From positions 1 through 64,000 of the forward strand of contig UQBM01000010.1 of assembly GCA_900539265.1 (NCBI GenBank): a stretch of DNA of 64,000 nucleotides, written 5' to 3'. Source of the stretch: an uncultured Mollicutes bacterium. Lineage in GTDB: Bacteria; Bacillota_I; Bacilli_A; ML615J-28; CAG-313. A program made the position numbers and the translations under genes. This document shows, in pieces, positions 1 through 9,420 of the stretch (positions are counted from its first letter, which is position 1; each line of letters begins with the position of its first letter). The notes beneath the pieces were generated by a model. That model did not search any database and had not been told where the DNA came from. It saw only the letters and a list, made by a program, of their open reading frames with translations.

Positions 1-60
1 AGAATTGGGGATTCTTACATGAACACAATTGGGTACTTTTATTTTAACATTTATAGATGA

Positions 61-933
61 TTGCAGAAGAAGCAAATCAGCAACAGACAGAAAACAAAAA
101 TCATCGTAGAAAATACGCACCCTGCGTTGATAACAAGAGAGCAATGGGATATCGTTCAGGATCTGCGCAAGCAGAAAAAGAGAGCGCCGAAGCAGATGGA
201 AGAACCGAATATATTTTCGGGAATCACCTTCTATGCCGATTGCGGAAGATCAATGGTTTTGCACAGAGCAAGCACAATGAAAAAATCCAGTTATAATTTC
301 AAATGCTATACCTACGGAAAGCGTGGCAAAGCGGAATGCTCGCCTCACCATATCCGTGAGGATGAACTGTATGAAATTATACTGGATGACTTGTGGAGAG
401 TAACGCATATAGCGAGAATGAAGGAACGGCAGTTTGCGGAGTATATCAACCGCAAAAACAGCGTGGAACTGCGCCGAGAGATAACCGCCCTTCAACGAGA
501 GCTTGACTCTATGCGTAAACGCCGTGATGAGCTGACAACATTATTCAAACGCCTGTACGAGGACAATGTGCTTGGACGAATCACCAACGAGCAGTTCCGA
601 CTACTCTCCGGCGATTATAATGCCGAGCAGAATGGATTGGATGAAGCAATACCGCAGAAGGAAGAAAGGCTCAGTAAGCTGAAGTCCTCTGCCGACAATG
701 TCAATGCCTTCATTGAAAAAGCCAAAAAGTACAAGAGCATTGATGTGCTGACACCCGAAATCGTAAGATTGTTTATTGCAAGAATTGAGATAGGCGAGCG
801 TACCGAAAAATACTCAAGGCATTCCACTCAAAAAATCCGAATCGTCTACCGTGATATCGGAGAATGGGATCAGGAAGCGGAAAGCGAAGAAAAACCGCCT
901 CAATGCACGGAAACAATCTCAGAATCAGCATAA
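61..933 (+). pseudogene. Large serine recombinase, C-terminal remnant
   Basis: The readable frame matches the C-terminal part of large serine recombinases of Clostridia mobile elements: a short piece of the recombinase domain (ENTHPALI, residues 17-24), a zinc ribbon (C61, C82, C93), then a long coiled coil (about 105-240) and a DUF4368-like tail. The catalytic serine domain and most of the recombinase domain are missing: the same frame has a stop at 58-60 and the bases before it encode nothing like a recombinase. The first ribbon Cys is replaced by Tyr58 (TAT at 232-234). Base composition is clearly GC-richer than all following genes. I read it as a decaying piece of a transferred element. 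The TTG at 61 is only the first possible codon, not a believable start. Confidence 0.85.
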
Positions 934-952
934 AACAACGCACAAAACAGTA

Positions 953-990
953 TAGCAAAGGCGGACGGCGAAAGCTGTTCGCCTTTGCTA
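953..990. repeat. GC-rich hairpin after the recombinase remnant
   Basis: An 11-bp perfect inverted repeat (TAGCAAAGGCG ... CGCCTTTGCTA) lies 20 bp after the recombinase stop. It has no clear U-tract, so it may be a weak terminator or part of the element end. GC-rich sequence stops at about 1030, where AT-rich chromosome begins; a short palindrome, TGTCC-N4-GGACA, sits at 1018-1031. Confidence 0.6.
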
Positions 991-1066
991 TTAGCCGAAT
1001 ACCCACCTGTCAGAAAGTGTCCCTATGGACAAAAACAGAAATAATATATGGGATTTCATAATTACG

Positions 1067-1900
1067 CTATTCTTTATCGATAAAAACAAAACCATATGCA
1101 CCAGGTCCAACATGACAACCAATAACAGGAGCGATATTCTCATAATTTTGAACCGCTCTTCGTAATTTTTCATCTGTAAGCGCATTATATAGTTCTTGAC
1201 AATTCATTTTATTCATTGAATATATCCCATATATTGGATAATTATAATCAATATTGCTAGTTTGAAATTTATCAAGAACATACTGCATCGCATGTTTTCT
1301 ACCTCTACGCTTTGCCAAAACAACTACTTTACCATCAATTACACTTATAAGTGGCTTTAGCCCAATAACATTACCTACCAAAGATGCTGTTTTGGTAAGT
1401 CTTCCACCTTTATACAAATATTCTAAAGTATCAATACCTGCTATAATTCTAATTCTTTTTTGTAAATTGCAAAGTTTTATTTCCAATTCATCTAAATTAT
1501 CAACTTCTAGCTTAAGAGCTTCATTTACTAAAAAACGTAAACCACAAATCGTTGTTAGTGTATCAATGACTCTAACATTTTCATACTCTTCCATCATACT
1601 TACCAAAGCAGAATATGTTCCTGATATCTCTTTTGAAAGTGGTAAAATAATAACTTGATAACCTTCTTTTAAATATTCTTTAACCTTTTTTTCGATTTCA
1701 TATAAATTCGGTAATGAAGTTTTAGGAAAAATTTCCTCTTTCGTTAATTTTTCATAAAATTCATCTTGCATAATATCAATACCATCTAAATATTCTTTTT
1801 CATTAAATATTATTCTTAGTGGAAAAACATCAATGCCTAATCTAGCCGCTTCATCTTGAGTAATTCCCGATGAGGAATCCACCATAATTTTTAATTTCAT
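1067..1900 (-). CDS. DegV family fatty-acid-binding protein
   Basis: 277 aa, the usual length of the family. DegV proteins bind a fatty acid and in Firmicutes the FakB members present it to the fatty-acid kinase FakA for incorporation into phospholipid. The N-terminus IMVDSSSGIT (residues 5-14) and the GTYSA stretch near residue 94 match the two serine-containing motifs that hold the lipid head group; the C-terminus carries the expected CHVGPGAYGF. The start has a good AAGGAG site 7-8 bp upstream. It is transcribed divergently from a TetR-type regulator that may control it. No fakA is in the window, so whether it is a true FakB is inference. Confidence 0.9.
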   Translation of the reverse strand: MKLKIMVDSSSGITQDEAARLGIDVFPLRIIFNEKEYLDGIDIMQDEFYEKLTKEEIFPKTSLPNLYEIEKKVKEYLKEGYQVIILPLSKEISGTYSALVSMMEEYENVRVIDTLTTICGLRFLVNEALKLEVDNLDELEIKLCNLQKRIRIIAGIDTLEYLYKGGRLTKTASLVGNVIGLKPLISVIDGKVVVLAKRRGRKHAMQYVLDKFQTSNIDYNYPIYGIYSMNKMNCQELYNALTDEKLRRAVQNYENIAPVIGCHVGPGAYGFVFIDKE

Positions 1901-1944
1901 ATATTTCTCCTTGATTATTTTTTTGTTAAATGTTATAATATAAT

Positions 1945-2002
1945 ATATGAGACAAATTATATCACAACATTTAATATTATATCATATTTCATATGAGACA
2001 AA
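1945..2002. promoter_or_regulatory. Direct repeats between degV and tetR genes
   Basis: ATATGAGACAAA occurs exactly at 1945-1956 and 1991-2002, 46 bp apart, in the divergent promoter region. This is a candidate binding site for the adjacent TetR protein, although TetR operators are usually palindromic, so the assignment is tentative. Confidence 0.35.
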
Positions 2003-2529
2003 CAAGTAGGTATCTGTCTATGAATAAACGTGAAGAATTAAATAAAATTGTTAAAGATAGTATTGCACAAAGTATCTTTCAAATAATGAAGATTAAACGA
2101 TTTTCTGATATTACAATAACAGAAATTGTAAAAAAAGCAGGGGTTGCTAGAGCATCATTTTATCGCAATTTTGCTTATAAAGAAGATGCAGTATCTTATT
2201 ATATAATTGAAATTATGAAATTATATAAAAATAAATTTTATCTATCTGATTTACGAGATAACTATTACAATCTAATTGTTGGTACAATGCGTTTTATCTT
2301 TGATTATAAAGAAAATCTTGAAAGTCTTTTCAATTCAGGTCTTTCACAATTGCTTCTCAATGCTATTAATACCTATTTATTAGAAAGTTCTACTCCTCCT
2401 GTTATTGATAAAACAGAAAAATATTTTTTATTTTCTTATGGAGGTTCTATTTTTAATATTATTTACCACTGGATTTCAGATGGTGCAAAAGAATCACCTG
2501 AAGAAATTGCCTCAATTATATGTAAATAA
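1993..2529 (+). CDS. TetR/AcrR family transcriptional regulator
   Basis: 178 aa from this ATG. The N-terminal helix-turn-helix is clear (ITITEIVKKAGVARASFYRNF, about residues 40-60), the signature of TetR repressors; the C-terminal ligand domain is not assignable. No Shine-Dalgarno precedes this ATG, and ATG 2020 (169 aa) is a reasonable alternative start: the sequence ATATGAGACAAA at 1991-2002, which includes the first ATG, is an exact copy of 1945-1956 and could be an operator half. The divergent degV gene is the likely target, by position only. Confidence 0.85.
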   Translation: MRQTSRYLSMNKREELNKIVKDSIAQSIFQIMKIKRFSDITITEIVKKAGVARASFYRNFAYKEDAVSYYIIEIMKLYKNKFYLSDLRDNYYNLIVGTMRFIFDYKENLESLFNSGLSQLLLNAINTYLLESSTPPVIDKTEKYFLFSYGGSIFNIIYHWISDGAKESPEEIASIICK

Positions 2530-2568
2530 AAAAGGACATATTATAAATACATACATATGTCCTTTTTT
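2528..2568. terminator. Bidirectional terminator, tetR / nagA
   Basis: Inverted repeat with 14-nt arms (AAAAAAGGACATAT ... ATATGTCCTTTTTT) between the convergent tetR and nagA genes. It gives a U-tract on both strands and ends both transcription units. Confidence 0.9.
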
Positions 2569-2579
2569 ATTGAATTTTA

Positions 2580-3716
2580 TTATCTAGTATAGATTACTTG
2601 ACCATTTCTAATTGTTTTTATAACATTTAAGTTCTTATCAAGAATTACAAAATCAGCACGCTTGCCAACAGTAATACTTCCCAACATTTTATCCACGCCA
2701 ATATTTTTGGCTACATTAATTGATGCCATTTTTACTACTTCTTCAAGCGGCAAATTCAAAAATTCTACAACATTTTTTACTGCATTATTCATTTTTAAAA
2801 CACTTCCCGCAAGCGTACCATTTTCAAGTCTTGCTTCCCCATTTTTAACAATAACAGTTTGTCCACCTAGTTCTGATACTCCATCTGGCATATGTTTTGC
2901 TCGCATAGCATCTGTTACTAAAACCATTTTATCTTGAGGTTTATTTTTATATAACAAACGGATTGCTGGAGCACTAACATGAATACCATCACAAATACAC
3001 TCACAAGTTAATTCATCAAATAGAAAAGCAGAACCAACTGTGCCTATTTCACGATGATGGATAGGCTTCATTGCATTATAAGTATGAGTTGCATTTGTTG
3101 CACCATTTTTAACTGCTTTTGCAACATCATCATATTTAGCATTCGTGTGACCAATTGAAGCAACAATATTGTTATCTTTAAGATATTTAATCAATTCACT
3201 AGAACCTTCTACTTCTGGCGCTAGCGTTACAATTCTAATATTATTACCTGATGCACTTTGATATTTTTTAAAAGTTTCAATTGATGGGATTGCTACATAT
3301 TCAAGAGGTTGTGCACCAACAAAATCCTTAGAAATAAAAGGACCTTCAAGATGAACACCTAAGATTTCTGCTCCAGTTACTGGTTTATCATCAATATAGT
3401 TTTTAATGGTTGTTAAAGCTTTTGTGATATTTTCTGGACTTTGTGTCATTGTAGTGGCTAAAAAAGATGTTGTACCCTCGCTTGCAAGAGCATTAGCAAT
3501 TTTTGTTAAATCTTCTTTAGTTCCATCCATAGCATCACTTCCAGCAGCACCATGGACATGTTCATCAATAAAACCTGGTACAATCACATAATCTTCGGGC
3601 AATTCTTCTAATCCTTCTTCATCTCTACCAATTGTTATGAAATGTTGATCATAAGTAAAACTTGTCTTTCTTAATCCTTCTTCTGTTACAATCCAGGTAT
3701 TTTTAAATCCTTTCAT
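2580..3716 (-). CDS. nagA: N-acetylglucosamine-6-phosphate deacetylase
   Basis: 378 aa. It removes acetate from GlcNAc-6-P, feeding amino sugars recovered from the wall or the medium into glucosamine-6-P. The metal and catalytic residues of the family are present: HVH at 53-55, HLEGPF with E124, GHTNA with H190, ATHTYNAM with H211, and VTDA with D269. It starts only 4 bp after the preceding lipoprotein gene and appears to be the last gene of the uppS-to-nagA run. nagB is not next to it. Confidence 0.95.
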   Translation of the reverse strand: MKGFKNTWIVTEEGLRKTSFTYDQHFITIGRDEEGLEELPEDYVIVPGFIDEHVHGAAGSDAMDGTKEDLTKIANALASEGTTSFLATTMTQSPENITKALTTIKNYIDDKPVTGAEILGVHLEGPFISKDFVGAQPLEYVAIPSIETFKKYQSASGNNIRIVTLAPEVEGSSELIKYLKDNNIVASIGHTNAKYDDVAKAVKNGATNATHTYNAMKPIHHREIGTVGSAFLFDELTCECICDGIHVSAPAIRLLYKNKPQDKMVLVTDAMRAKHMPDGVSELGGQTVIVKNGEARLENGTLAGSVLKMNNAVKNVVEFLNLPLEEVVKMASINVAKNIGVDKMLGSITVGKRADFVILDKNLNVIKTIRNGQVIYTR

Positions 3717-3720
3717 AATT

Positions 3721-4209
3721 TTATCCTTCTTTCTTTAATACTTTTATAATTGTTTTAAAATAATAATCTTTATCATCAAAACGATATTTTTTAGTAAAAG
3801 TAATACTTTTAAAACTATCAATTTCTAATTTAATCTTTTTTATTTCAGATTCTAAAACCTGATATTGCCCATCTTTTAAAATAATAGGATAGACATTAAT
3901 TTCTTCTAAATCACAAATTATACTATAAAAGGCACTAAAATCATAACTAACTTGTTTCTCCTCTTCTTTAATATCTTTAGTTATCGATTCAGTTATTAAA
4001 CGATACTCATAAATATTATTAATATTTTCTAAAACATTTGTATTTTCATTATAGTAAAGCTTTATATTTCGGTCATTTAGTGTTTTATTTTGATCATCTA
4101 AAATCTCTACATAAGCACCAACATACATATAGTTTAAATTTTTCTTTTTACAAGAAGTTAGATATAGGCTACATATCATTATAAAAACTATTAATATTTT
4201 TTTTATCAT
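3721..4209 (-). CDS. Small predicted lipoprotein, unknown function
   Basis: 162 aa. The N-terminus is a lipoprotein signal: MIKK, a hydrophobic core, then lipobox YLTSC followed by lysines, so it is probably anchored outside the membrane. The rest is about 140 residues, Lys/Asn/Tyr-rich, with no family I recognise. The start is fixed by the TAATG overlap with the rseP stop codon, which suggests translational coupling to the protease gene. A link to RseP-dependent membrane proteolysis is possible from position alone. Confidence 0.7.
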   Translation of the reverse strand: MIKKILIVFIMICSLYLTSCKKKNLNYMYVGAYVEILDDQNKTLNDRNIKLYYNENTNVLENINNIYEYRLITESITKDIKEEEKQVSYDFSAFYSIICDLEEINVYPIILKDGQYQVLESEIKKIKLEIDSFKSITFTKKYRFDDKDYYFKTIIKVLKKEG

Positions 4210-5816
4210 TATTTGCATCCTACACATCTTAAAATATCATTAAAACTAATAAATATCATTAAAGCCATCAATAATAAAAAACCAATTGTATGAATAATAT
4301 TTTCTACTTTTGCATTTGGTTTTTTTCTCGTTACTCCCTCATACAACATAAAAGCAATTCGTCCACCATCAAGAGCCGGAAGCGGAATAATATTCATAAA
4401 TCCTAAATTAACACTTAAAATAGCTGTCCAATTTAAAATTGTTAAAAAGCCGTCTTTTGTTGCTTCTTTTAATAAATTAAAAATTCCAACTGGCCCACTT
4501 AAATCATCTACTCCTACTGATTTATCAGTAAAAATGGCACCTAAAGTTTTAAAAATCATAGTAAATGACTCACCTGTTTGTACAAAAGGCATATATAATA
4601 ATTTTCCCAAATCAAATCCATTTGCGCAAGTAATTCCTAATTGAATTTTAGTTGCAGGAATATTTTGTGTATTTAAAAGTTTTTTACTATAAACCTCAAT
4701 ATCTGTTTTATATTCATTACCATCACGCAAATAAGTTATTGTCACATTTTGTCCTTCTTCTAAATCGGAACTATTAAAAAATTCTAAAATAGAAGATTTA
4801 GTAACATTTTGTGACAAAACTCTGTTTGCAGTTTCTAATTTTGTAATCATATCATCATCTCGTAACCCTGCTTTATAACTTTTTGTTTTTTCATTACTTG
4901 CTGAATAATGTCCCACAATTGGTAAATCAGTTCCATCAACCTTAAATGCAAGTTCAATTGAATATACAAATACGCTAGGATTAATAACAATATCATCTTT
5001 TCCTTCAATACCAACCACTATTTTAGGCGTCTTAGCTAAATCAATTTGCGACAAGGCATCAGAAATGCTTTGCCAATCAGTTAGTTTGATTCCATTGATT
5101 GATGTTAATTTATCACCTTCTGAAAGTTGAATATTTCCTGATCCCTCAACTTCCGTTACTTTACCTATTACCGTATTATTCGTTTTTGCATAACCACTAA
5201 AAAGACCAATTAAAAAGAAAATTACAATTGCTAGTACAATATTCATTAATGGCCCCGCAAGGACACTTAAAAAGCGATTTAACCAAGGTTTATTCACAAA
5301 ATTTCGATCATATGGTGCAATTTGAATTTCAGCTTTTTTTTCAAAGTTAATTAAACAATCTCTTTTAACAATATATTTAATTTTTTGCTCACCATCTAAA
5401 ACTTCAATATATAATTCATCATCTAAAGCCTTACTTGTACCAATTAAATCGTAACTATCAATTTCAACAACAGGCAAATCAGCATATTTAGGATTATCTA
5501 AATTTACAATAATTTTTTCAACTTCATTATTATCATTAGTAACAAGTTTTACCTTCTTTATTCCCTTTAAAATATTATCTTCTACTTCTTCACCAGCCAT
5601 TGAAACATATCCACCAATTGGAAAAAGTCTTATAGAATAAAGCGTTTCGCCTTTTTTCTTTTGATAGATAAGTGGTCCCATTCCAATTGAAAATTCATGA
5701 CATAAAATACCAGCCTTTTTAGCAACTAAAAAATGTCCGGCTTCATGAACCATTACTAATAAGCCCATTACTAGGATAAAAACAATTATCCCTAAAATAA
5801 TCCATAATATTTCCAT
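4209..5816 (-). CDS. rseP: Site-2 intramembrane zinc metalloprotease RseP/RasP
   Basis: 535 aa. It cleaves anti-sigma factors and signal-peptide remnants within the membrane. The HEAGH zinc motif lies in the first membrane segment (residues 24-28); a PDZ region follows the second segment (RFLSVLAGPLMN), and the third metal ligand is in NIIPLPALDGG (LDGG at 482-485), followed by C-terminal membrane helices. The start chosen is the ATG behind AAAAGGGG; an in-frame upstream extension would run into dxr. It is about 100 residues longer than B. subtilis RasP, mainly from extra sequence between the first membrane segment and the second. It follows dxr as in many Firmicutes. Confidence 0.93.
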   Translation of the reverse strand: MEILWIILGIIVFILVMGLLVMVHEAGHFLVAKKAGILCHEFSIGMGPLIYQKKKGETLYSIRLFPIGGYVSMAGEEVEDNILKGIKKVKLVTNDNNEVEKIIVNLDNPKYADLPVVEIDSYDLIGTSKALDDELYIEVLDGEQKIKYIVKRDCLINFEKKAEIQIAPYDRNFVNKPWLNRFLSVLAGPLMNIVLAIVIFFLIGLFSGYAKTNNTVIGKVTEVEGSGNIQLSEGDKLTSINGIKLTDWQSISDALSQIDLAKTPKIVVGIEGKDDIVINPSVFVYSIELAFKVDGTDLPIVGHYSASNEKTKSYKAGLRDDDMITKLETANRVLSQNVTKSSILEFFNSSDLEEGQNVTITYLRDGNEYKTDIEVYSKKLLNTQNIPATKIQLGITCANGFDLGKLLYMPFVQTGESFTMIFKTLGAIFTDKSVGVDDLSGPVGIFNLLKEATKDGFLTILNWTAILSVNLGFMNIIPLPALDGGRIAFMLYEGVTRKKPNAKVENIIHTIGFLLLMALMIFISFNDILRCVGCK

Positions 5817-5829
5817 ATATACACCCCTT

Positions 5830-6987
5830 TTAACAATATTTATGATAAATATCGTTATAAACGATTTCATGCAAAGCCATAATTTTTGGCAAACTAACAT
5901 CTCCTTCATTAAACCCTTGATATTTAGGATTTACTAAAGCATCCATAACGATTTTTTCAATTTCAAGAAACTTTATTTTTTCTTCTAAAAATAACTTTAC
6001 CGCCGCTTCATTAGCAGCATTTAAAATTGTACATTGAAGTTTCCCTTTTTTATAGGCATCAATTGCACATTTCAATAATGGATATCGTTCATATGATACT
6101 TTTTCAAAATGAAGACAACCAATATTGGTTAAATCAAGCTCACTTAAATTACTATTTGCTAAATGTCTAGGTCCTTCAAGAGCATATTGAATTGGCAAAC
6201 ACATATTAGAAACAGCCATTTGTGCAAATATTGAACCATCATTAAATTCCACCATAGAATGAATAATACTTTCACGATGTAAAATTGGCACAATTTGATT
6301 AATATCTATCCCAAATAAATAATGTGCTTCTATTAATTCAAATCCCTTATTTATCATAGTAGCACTATCAATTGTGATTTTATCCCCCATTTTCCAATTG
6401 GGATGATTCAAAGCATCTTCCTTTGTTATCGTTGCTAATTGTTCTCTAGTCTTATCACGAAGTGAACCACCACTAGCAGTTATTAATAACTTTTTAATAT
6501 CTTCTTTATTTTTATCATTTATTAATTGATAAATTGCGCTATGCTCACTATCAATCGGTATTATTTTAACCTTTTTTTCTTGAGCCATTTTATTAATAAT
6601 TTCTCCACCGATAACAAGCGTTTCTTTATTAGCAAGTAATACATCACGACCATTTTCAATAGCTACCGCTGTTGGCATCAAACCTATTGCTCCAACTAAT
6701 GCATTAATTACAACTGGATTATCAACATTAAGACTTACAATTTGTTGCAAACCTATGTCGCCAATACAATACTCAACATCTGGAAATAATTTCTCTAAAA
6801 TAATTAGATCACTATTATGAAGACAACAAACTAATTTAGGATGAAATTCTTCAATAATCTCTTTCGCTTTATCAATATTATTACCAAAACTAAAAGCTCT
6901 TAAGCAATAATTATCATTATTTCTAATAATATCTAGTACTTGTGTGCCAATTGAACCTGTTGCACCTAATAATAAGATATTTTTCAT
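5830..6987 (-). CDS. dxr: 1-deoxy-D-xylulose-5-phosphate reductoisomerase
   Basis: 385 aa. It makes 2-C-methyl-D-erythritol 4-phosphate, the committed step of the MEP isoprenoid pathway, using NADPH. Visible family marks: nucleotide-binding GATGSIG at residues 8-14, LLANKETLV, PIDSEHSAI, TASGGSLRD and HPNWKMGDKITIDSATM. The start codon overlaps the cdsA stop (TAATG). Position downstream of uppS and cdsA is standard: the product isoprenoids are the substrate of UppS. Confidence 0.97.
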   Translation of the reverse strand: MKNILLLGATGSIGTQVLDIIRNNDNYCLRAFSFGNNIDKAKEIIEEFHPKLVCCLHNSDLIILEKLFPDVEYCIGDIGLQQIVSLNVDNPVVINALVGAIGLMPTAVAIENGRDVLLANKETLVIGGEIINKMAQEKKVKIIPIDSEHSAIYQLINDKNKEDIKKLLITASGGSLRDKTREQLATITKEDALNHPNWKMGDKITIDSATMINKGFELIEAHYLFGIDINQIVPILHRESIIHSMVEFNDGSIFAQMAVSNMCLPIQYALEGPRHLANSNLSELDLTNIGCLHFEKVSYERYPLLKCAIDAYKKGKLQCTILNAANEAAVKLFLEEKIKFLEIEKIVMDALVNPKYQGFNEGDVSLPKIMALHEIVYNDIYHKYC

Positions 6988-7892
6988 TAAAATGTTACCC
7001 CATTAATCATTAAAATAATTATAAAGACTAAAAAACTATAAATACTACTATCAAAACGATCTAAAACCCCACCATGTCCTGGAAAAATTTTTCCATAATC
7101 TTTAATGTTATATTCTCTTTTTATTTTAGAAGCAATTAAATCACCTAATTGCCCTGCAATACTTAATACAACTGATACGCCAAAAATAGCCAAAGTATAC
7201 AGATACATATTATCAATTTTAAATATTTTTATTGCATTAGCATATTCTCTACTCAATGTTAATTGCAAAATAATCATAAACAAAGTACCACCTAATGCTC
7301 CTATTACGGTTCCCGCAATTGATCCTTCAATACTTTTTTTAGGACTAATACTTGGACATAATTTATGCTTACCAAATTTGACCCCAAATTGATACGCTGC
7401 TATATCAGTAAGCATAGTAGATAATAATACAAATATAAACAATATTAACCCTACCACATAAATATTAAAACTATCAAATAATCTAATACTTGCTTCTTGA
7501 TATAAAGTCTCAACATTCCTAACTGTTGCAATTATTGTAAAACTAATACCACTATAAATAATACCGAAAATAAAGAAAATAATGTCTTTTATTTCAATTC
7601 TTTTATTAAAAATTGGTAAAACTAATAAAAACATCAATTCAACTAAAAGAACATAAATTATATCTTCTGCCGTTGCAAAACCACTAAACAATACAATAAT
7701 ACTAGAAAATAGTGGAATAATATATTTACAAACATTAGGTATATTTTTTTTAGATTGATACATAGTTATTAATTCATACATTGCAATATATGATAAAATA
7801 CTAAATAATCCAATTATAAACCATCCCCCAAAAAAGAAAAAGGGGATAAAAACGATAGCCATTAAAATAGCTGTAATTACTCTTTGTTTCAT
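6987..7892 (-). CDS. cdsA: Phosphatidate cytidylyltransferase
   Basis: 301 aa integral membrane enzyme making CDP-diacylglycerol from phosphatidate and CTP. The family signature is complete near the C-terminus: SKIKREYNIKDYGKIFPGHG, then GVLDRFDS. There are about eight hydrophobic segments. Both ends overlap neighbouring genes (TAATG with uppS upstream and with dxr downstream). Confidence 0.96.
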   Translation of the reverse strand: MKQRVITAILMAIVFIPFFFFGGWFIIGLFSILSYIAMYELITMYQSKKNIPNVCKYIIPLFSSIIVLFSGFATAEDIIYVLLVELMFLLVLPIFNKRIEIKDIIFFIFGIIYSGISFTIIATVRNVETLYQEASIRLFDSFNIYVVGLILFIFVLLSTMLTDIAAYQFGVKFGKHKLCPSISPKKSIEGSIAGTVIGALGGTLFMIILQLTLSREYANAIKIFKIDNMYLYTLAIFGVSVVLSIAGQLGDLIASKIKREYNIKDYGKIFPGHGGVLDRFDSSIYSFLVFIIILMINGVTF

Positions 7893-8632
7893 TATTCATT
7901 CTCCAATCCACCATAACGACGGCGTCTATTTTGATATTCATATATTGCTTCATACAACTCTTTTGCATGAAAATCGGGCCAATAAACTTTAGTGAAATAC
8001 ATTTCAGCATAAGCAATTTGCCAAAGTAAGTAATTGCTAACTCTTATTTCACCACTTGTTCTAATTAAAAAATCAACAGAAGGAATACCTTTTGTATATA
8101 AATTATCTTCAATTATTTTTTCATCAAGATTATCAATTTTTATCTCATTATTATTAACCTTATTCACAATTTTTTTTACACAATCAATAATTTCTCGCCG
8201 TGCTCCATAATTAAAAGCAATTAAAAGAGTCATTCCTGTGCAATTACTTGTTTTTTGTGTTACTAAATCAAGCATTTCAATGATATCTTTTGTTAAATAA
8301 TCTCTTACACCAATGATTCTGACTTTAATATTAAGTTTAATAAACTTTTGATAATCTTTACAAATCTTTTTTATTTCTTTCATAATGAAAGAAATTTCAC
8401 TTTCTGGACGCGACCAATTTTCCGTACTAAAAACATAAGCAGTAAAATACTTTATTCCTAAATTACTACATTCTTTTACAATCTCTTGTAAAGTATTGGC
8501 TCCCTTATGATGGCCAGCAGTTCTTGGTAGGCCTTTATTTTTAGCCCACCTACCATTTCCATCTAGTATAAAAGCAATATGTGTTGGCATTTTTTTACTA
8601 GTAATTTCTTCTAATAAATCATTTTTTTTCAT
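7892..8632 (-). CDS. uppS: Undecaprenyl diphosphate synthase
   Basis: 246 aa cis-prenyltransferase that makes the C55 lipid carrier for wall synthesis. It shows the catalytic ILDGNGRWA (Asp24), FSTENWSRP, NYGARREI and the C-terminal IRTSGEIRVSNYLLWQ. It is the first gene of its run; the start has AGGTGA upstream, and a promoter TTGGTA-N18-TATAAT ends about 25 bp before that. Confidence 0.96.
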   Translation of the reverse strand: MKKNDLLEEITSKKMPTHIAFILDGNGRWAKNKGLPRTAGHHKGANTLQEIVKECSNLGIKYFTAYVFSTENWSRPESEISFIMKEIKKICKDYQKFIKLNIKVRIIGVRDYLTKDIIEMLDLVTQKTSNCTGMTLLIAFNYGARREIIDCVKKIVNKVNNNEIKIDNLDEKIIEDNLYTKGIPSVDFLIRTSGEIRVSNYLLWQIAYAEMYFTKVYWPDFHAKELYEAIYEYQNRRRRYGGLENE

Positions 8633-8786
8633 TCCATCACCTAATCATAAATATTATACTACACTTTGTGAAATTTTACCAATTATTCACCTTAAAAGGA
8701 AATTATCTAAGATACTAATCTTGACATTTTTAATTATATATCTTGTTATTATATTTTCTTCTTTTATTAAATATTATTCAATTAAT
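8633..8786 (-). promoter_or_regulatory. uppS promoter region
   Basis: On the minus strand TTGGTA, 18 bp, TATAAT precede uppS, in line with an independent transcription start after the frr terminator. The remaining approximately 90 bp is AT-rich with no gene I can support. Confidence 0.55.
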
Positions 8787-8819
8787 AAAAAAGCATAGAT
8801 TAAAATCTAACCTATGCTT
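8787..8819 (-). terminator. Terminator after frr
   Basis: On the minus strand AAGCATAG ... CTATGC followed by TTTTTT, 7 bp after the frr stop. It separates the rpsB-frr unit from uppS. Confidence 0.85.
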
Positions 8820-8826
8820 AGTAGAA

Positions 8827-9384
8827 CTAAATTGACATAATATCTTGTTCTTTTTCCTTTGCTAATTTATCAATATTTTCAATAAATTTATCTGTTGTTT
8901 TTTGTACTTCATCACTACGACGTTTCAATTCATCTTCAGATATAATTGAATCTTTTTCTAATTTCTTTAATTGTTCTATCGCATCGCGTCTTATATTACG
9001 AATAGCAATTTTATTATCTTCTACAAGCTTCTTAGCTTGTTTTACTAATTCTTTTCTTGTTTGTTCTGTTAATGGTGGAATTGGAATTCTTACTAAATCA
9101 CCATCATTTTGAGGATTAAAACCAAGATTAGCTGTTTGAATAGCTTTCTCAATTCCCTTTAAAATTGATTTATCGTAGGGCTTGATTACAATCATTTGTG
9201 GTTCTGGTACAGAAATACTAGCAATTTGATTAATTGGCATTGGTGAACCATAATATTCAACCATTACACTATTTAAAATGCTTGGATTAGCTTTACCAGT
9301 ACGAATTGTCGCAAAATCTTTTTTGAGCGCTTCAATTGTTTTTTGCATTCTTTGTTCACATTGATTAATAATTTCTTTTGGCAT
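8827..9384 (-). CDS. frr: Ribosome recycling factor
   Basis: 185 aa, exact family length. It splits post-termination ribosomes with EF-G. The conserved TIRTGKANPSIL, YYGSPMPINQIASI, MIVIKPYD and NDGDLVRIPIPPLTEQTR stretches are all present. It is the last gene of rpsB-tsf-pyrH-frr. Confidence 0.98.
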   Translation of the reverse strand: MPKEIINQCEQRMQKTIEALKKDFATIRTGKANPSILNSVMVEYYGSPMPINQIASISVPEPQMIVIKPYDKSILKGIEKAIQTANLGFNPQNDGDLVRIPIPPLTEQTRKELVKQAKKLVEDNKIAIRNIRRDAIEQLKKLEKDSIISEDELKRRSDEVQKTTDKFIENIDKLAKEKEQDIMSI

Positions 9385-9420
9385 TTTTATTCTCCATTTC
9401 TTTACAAATATTTTTATTTG

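Noticed and set aside
57..296. 79-codon frame overlapping the start of the recombinase remnant
   Set aside because: It is an alternative frame of the same GC-rich DNA with no family match.
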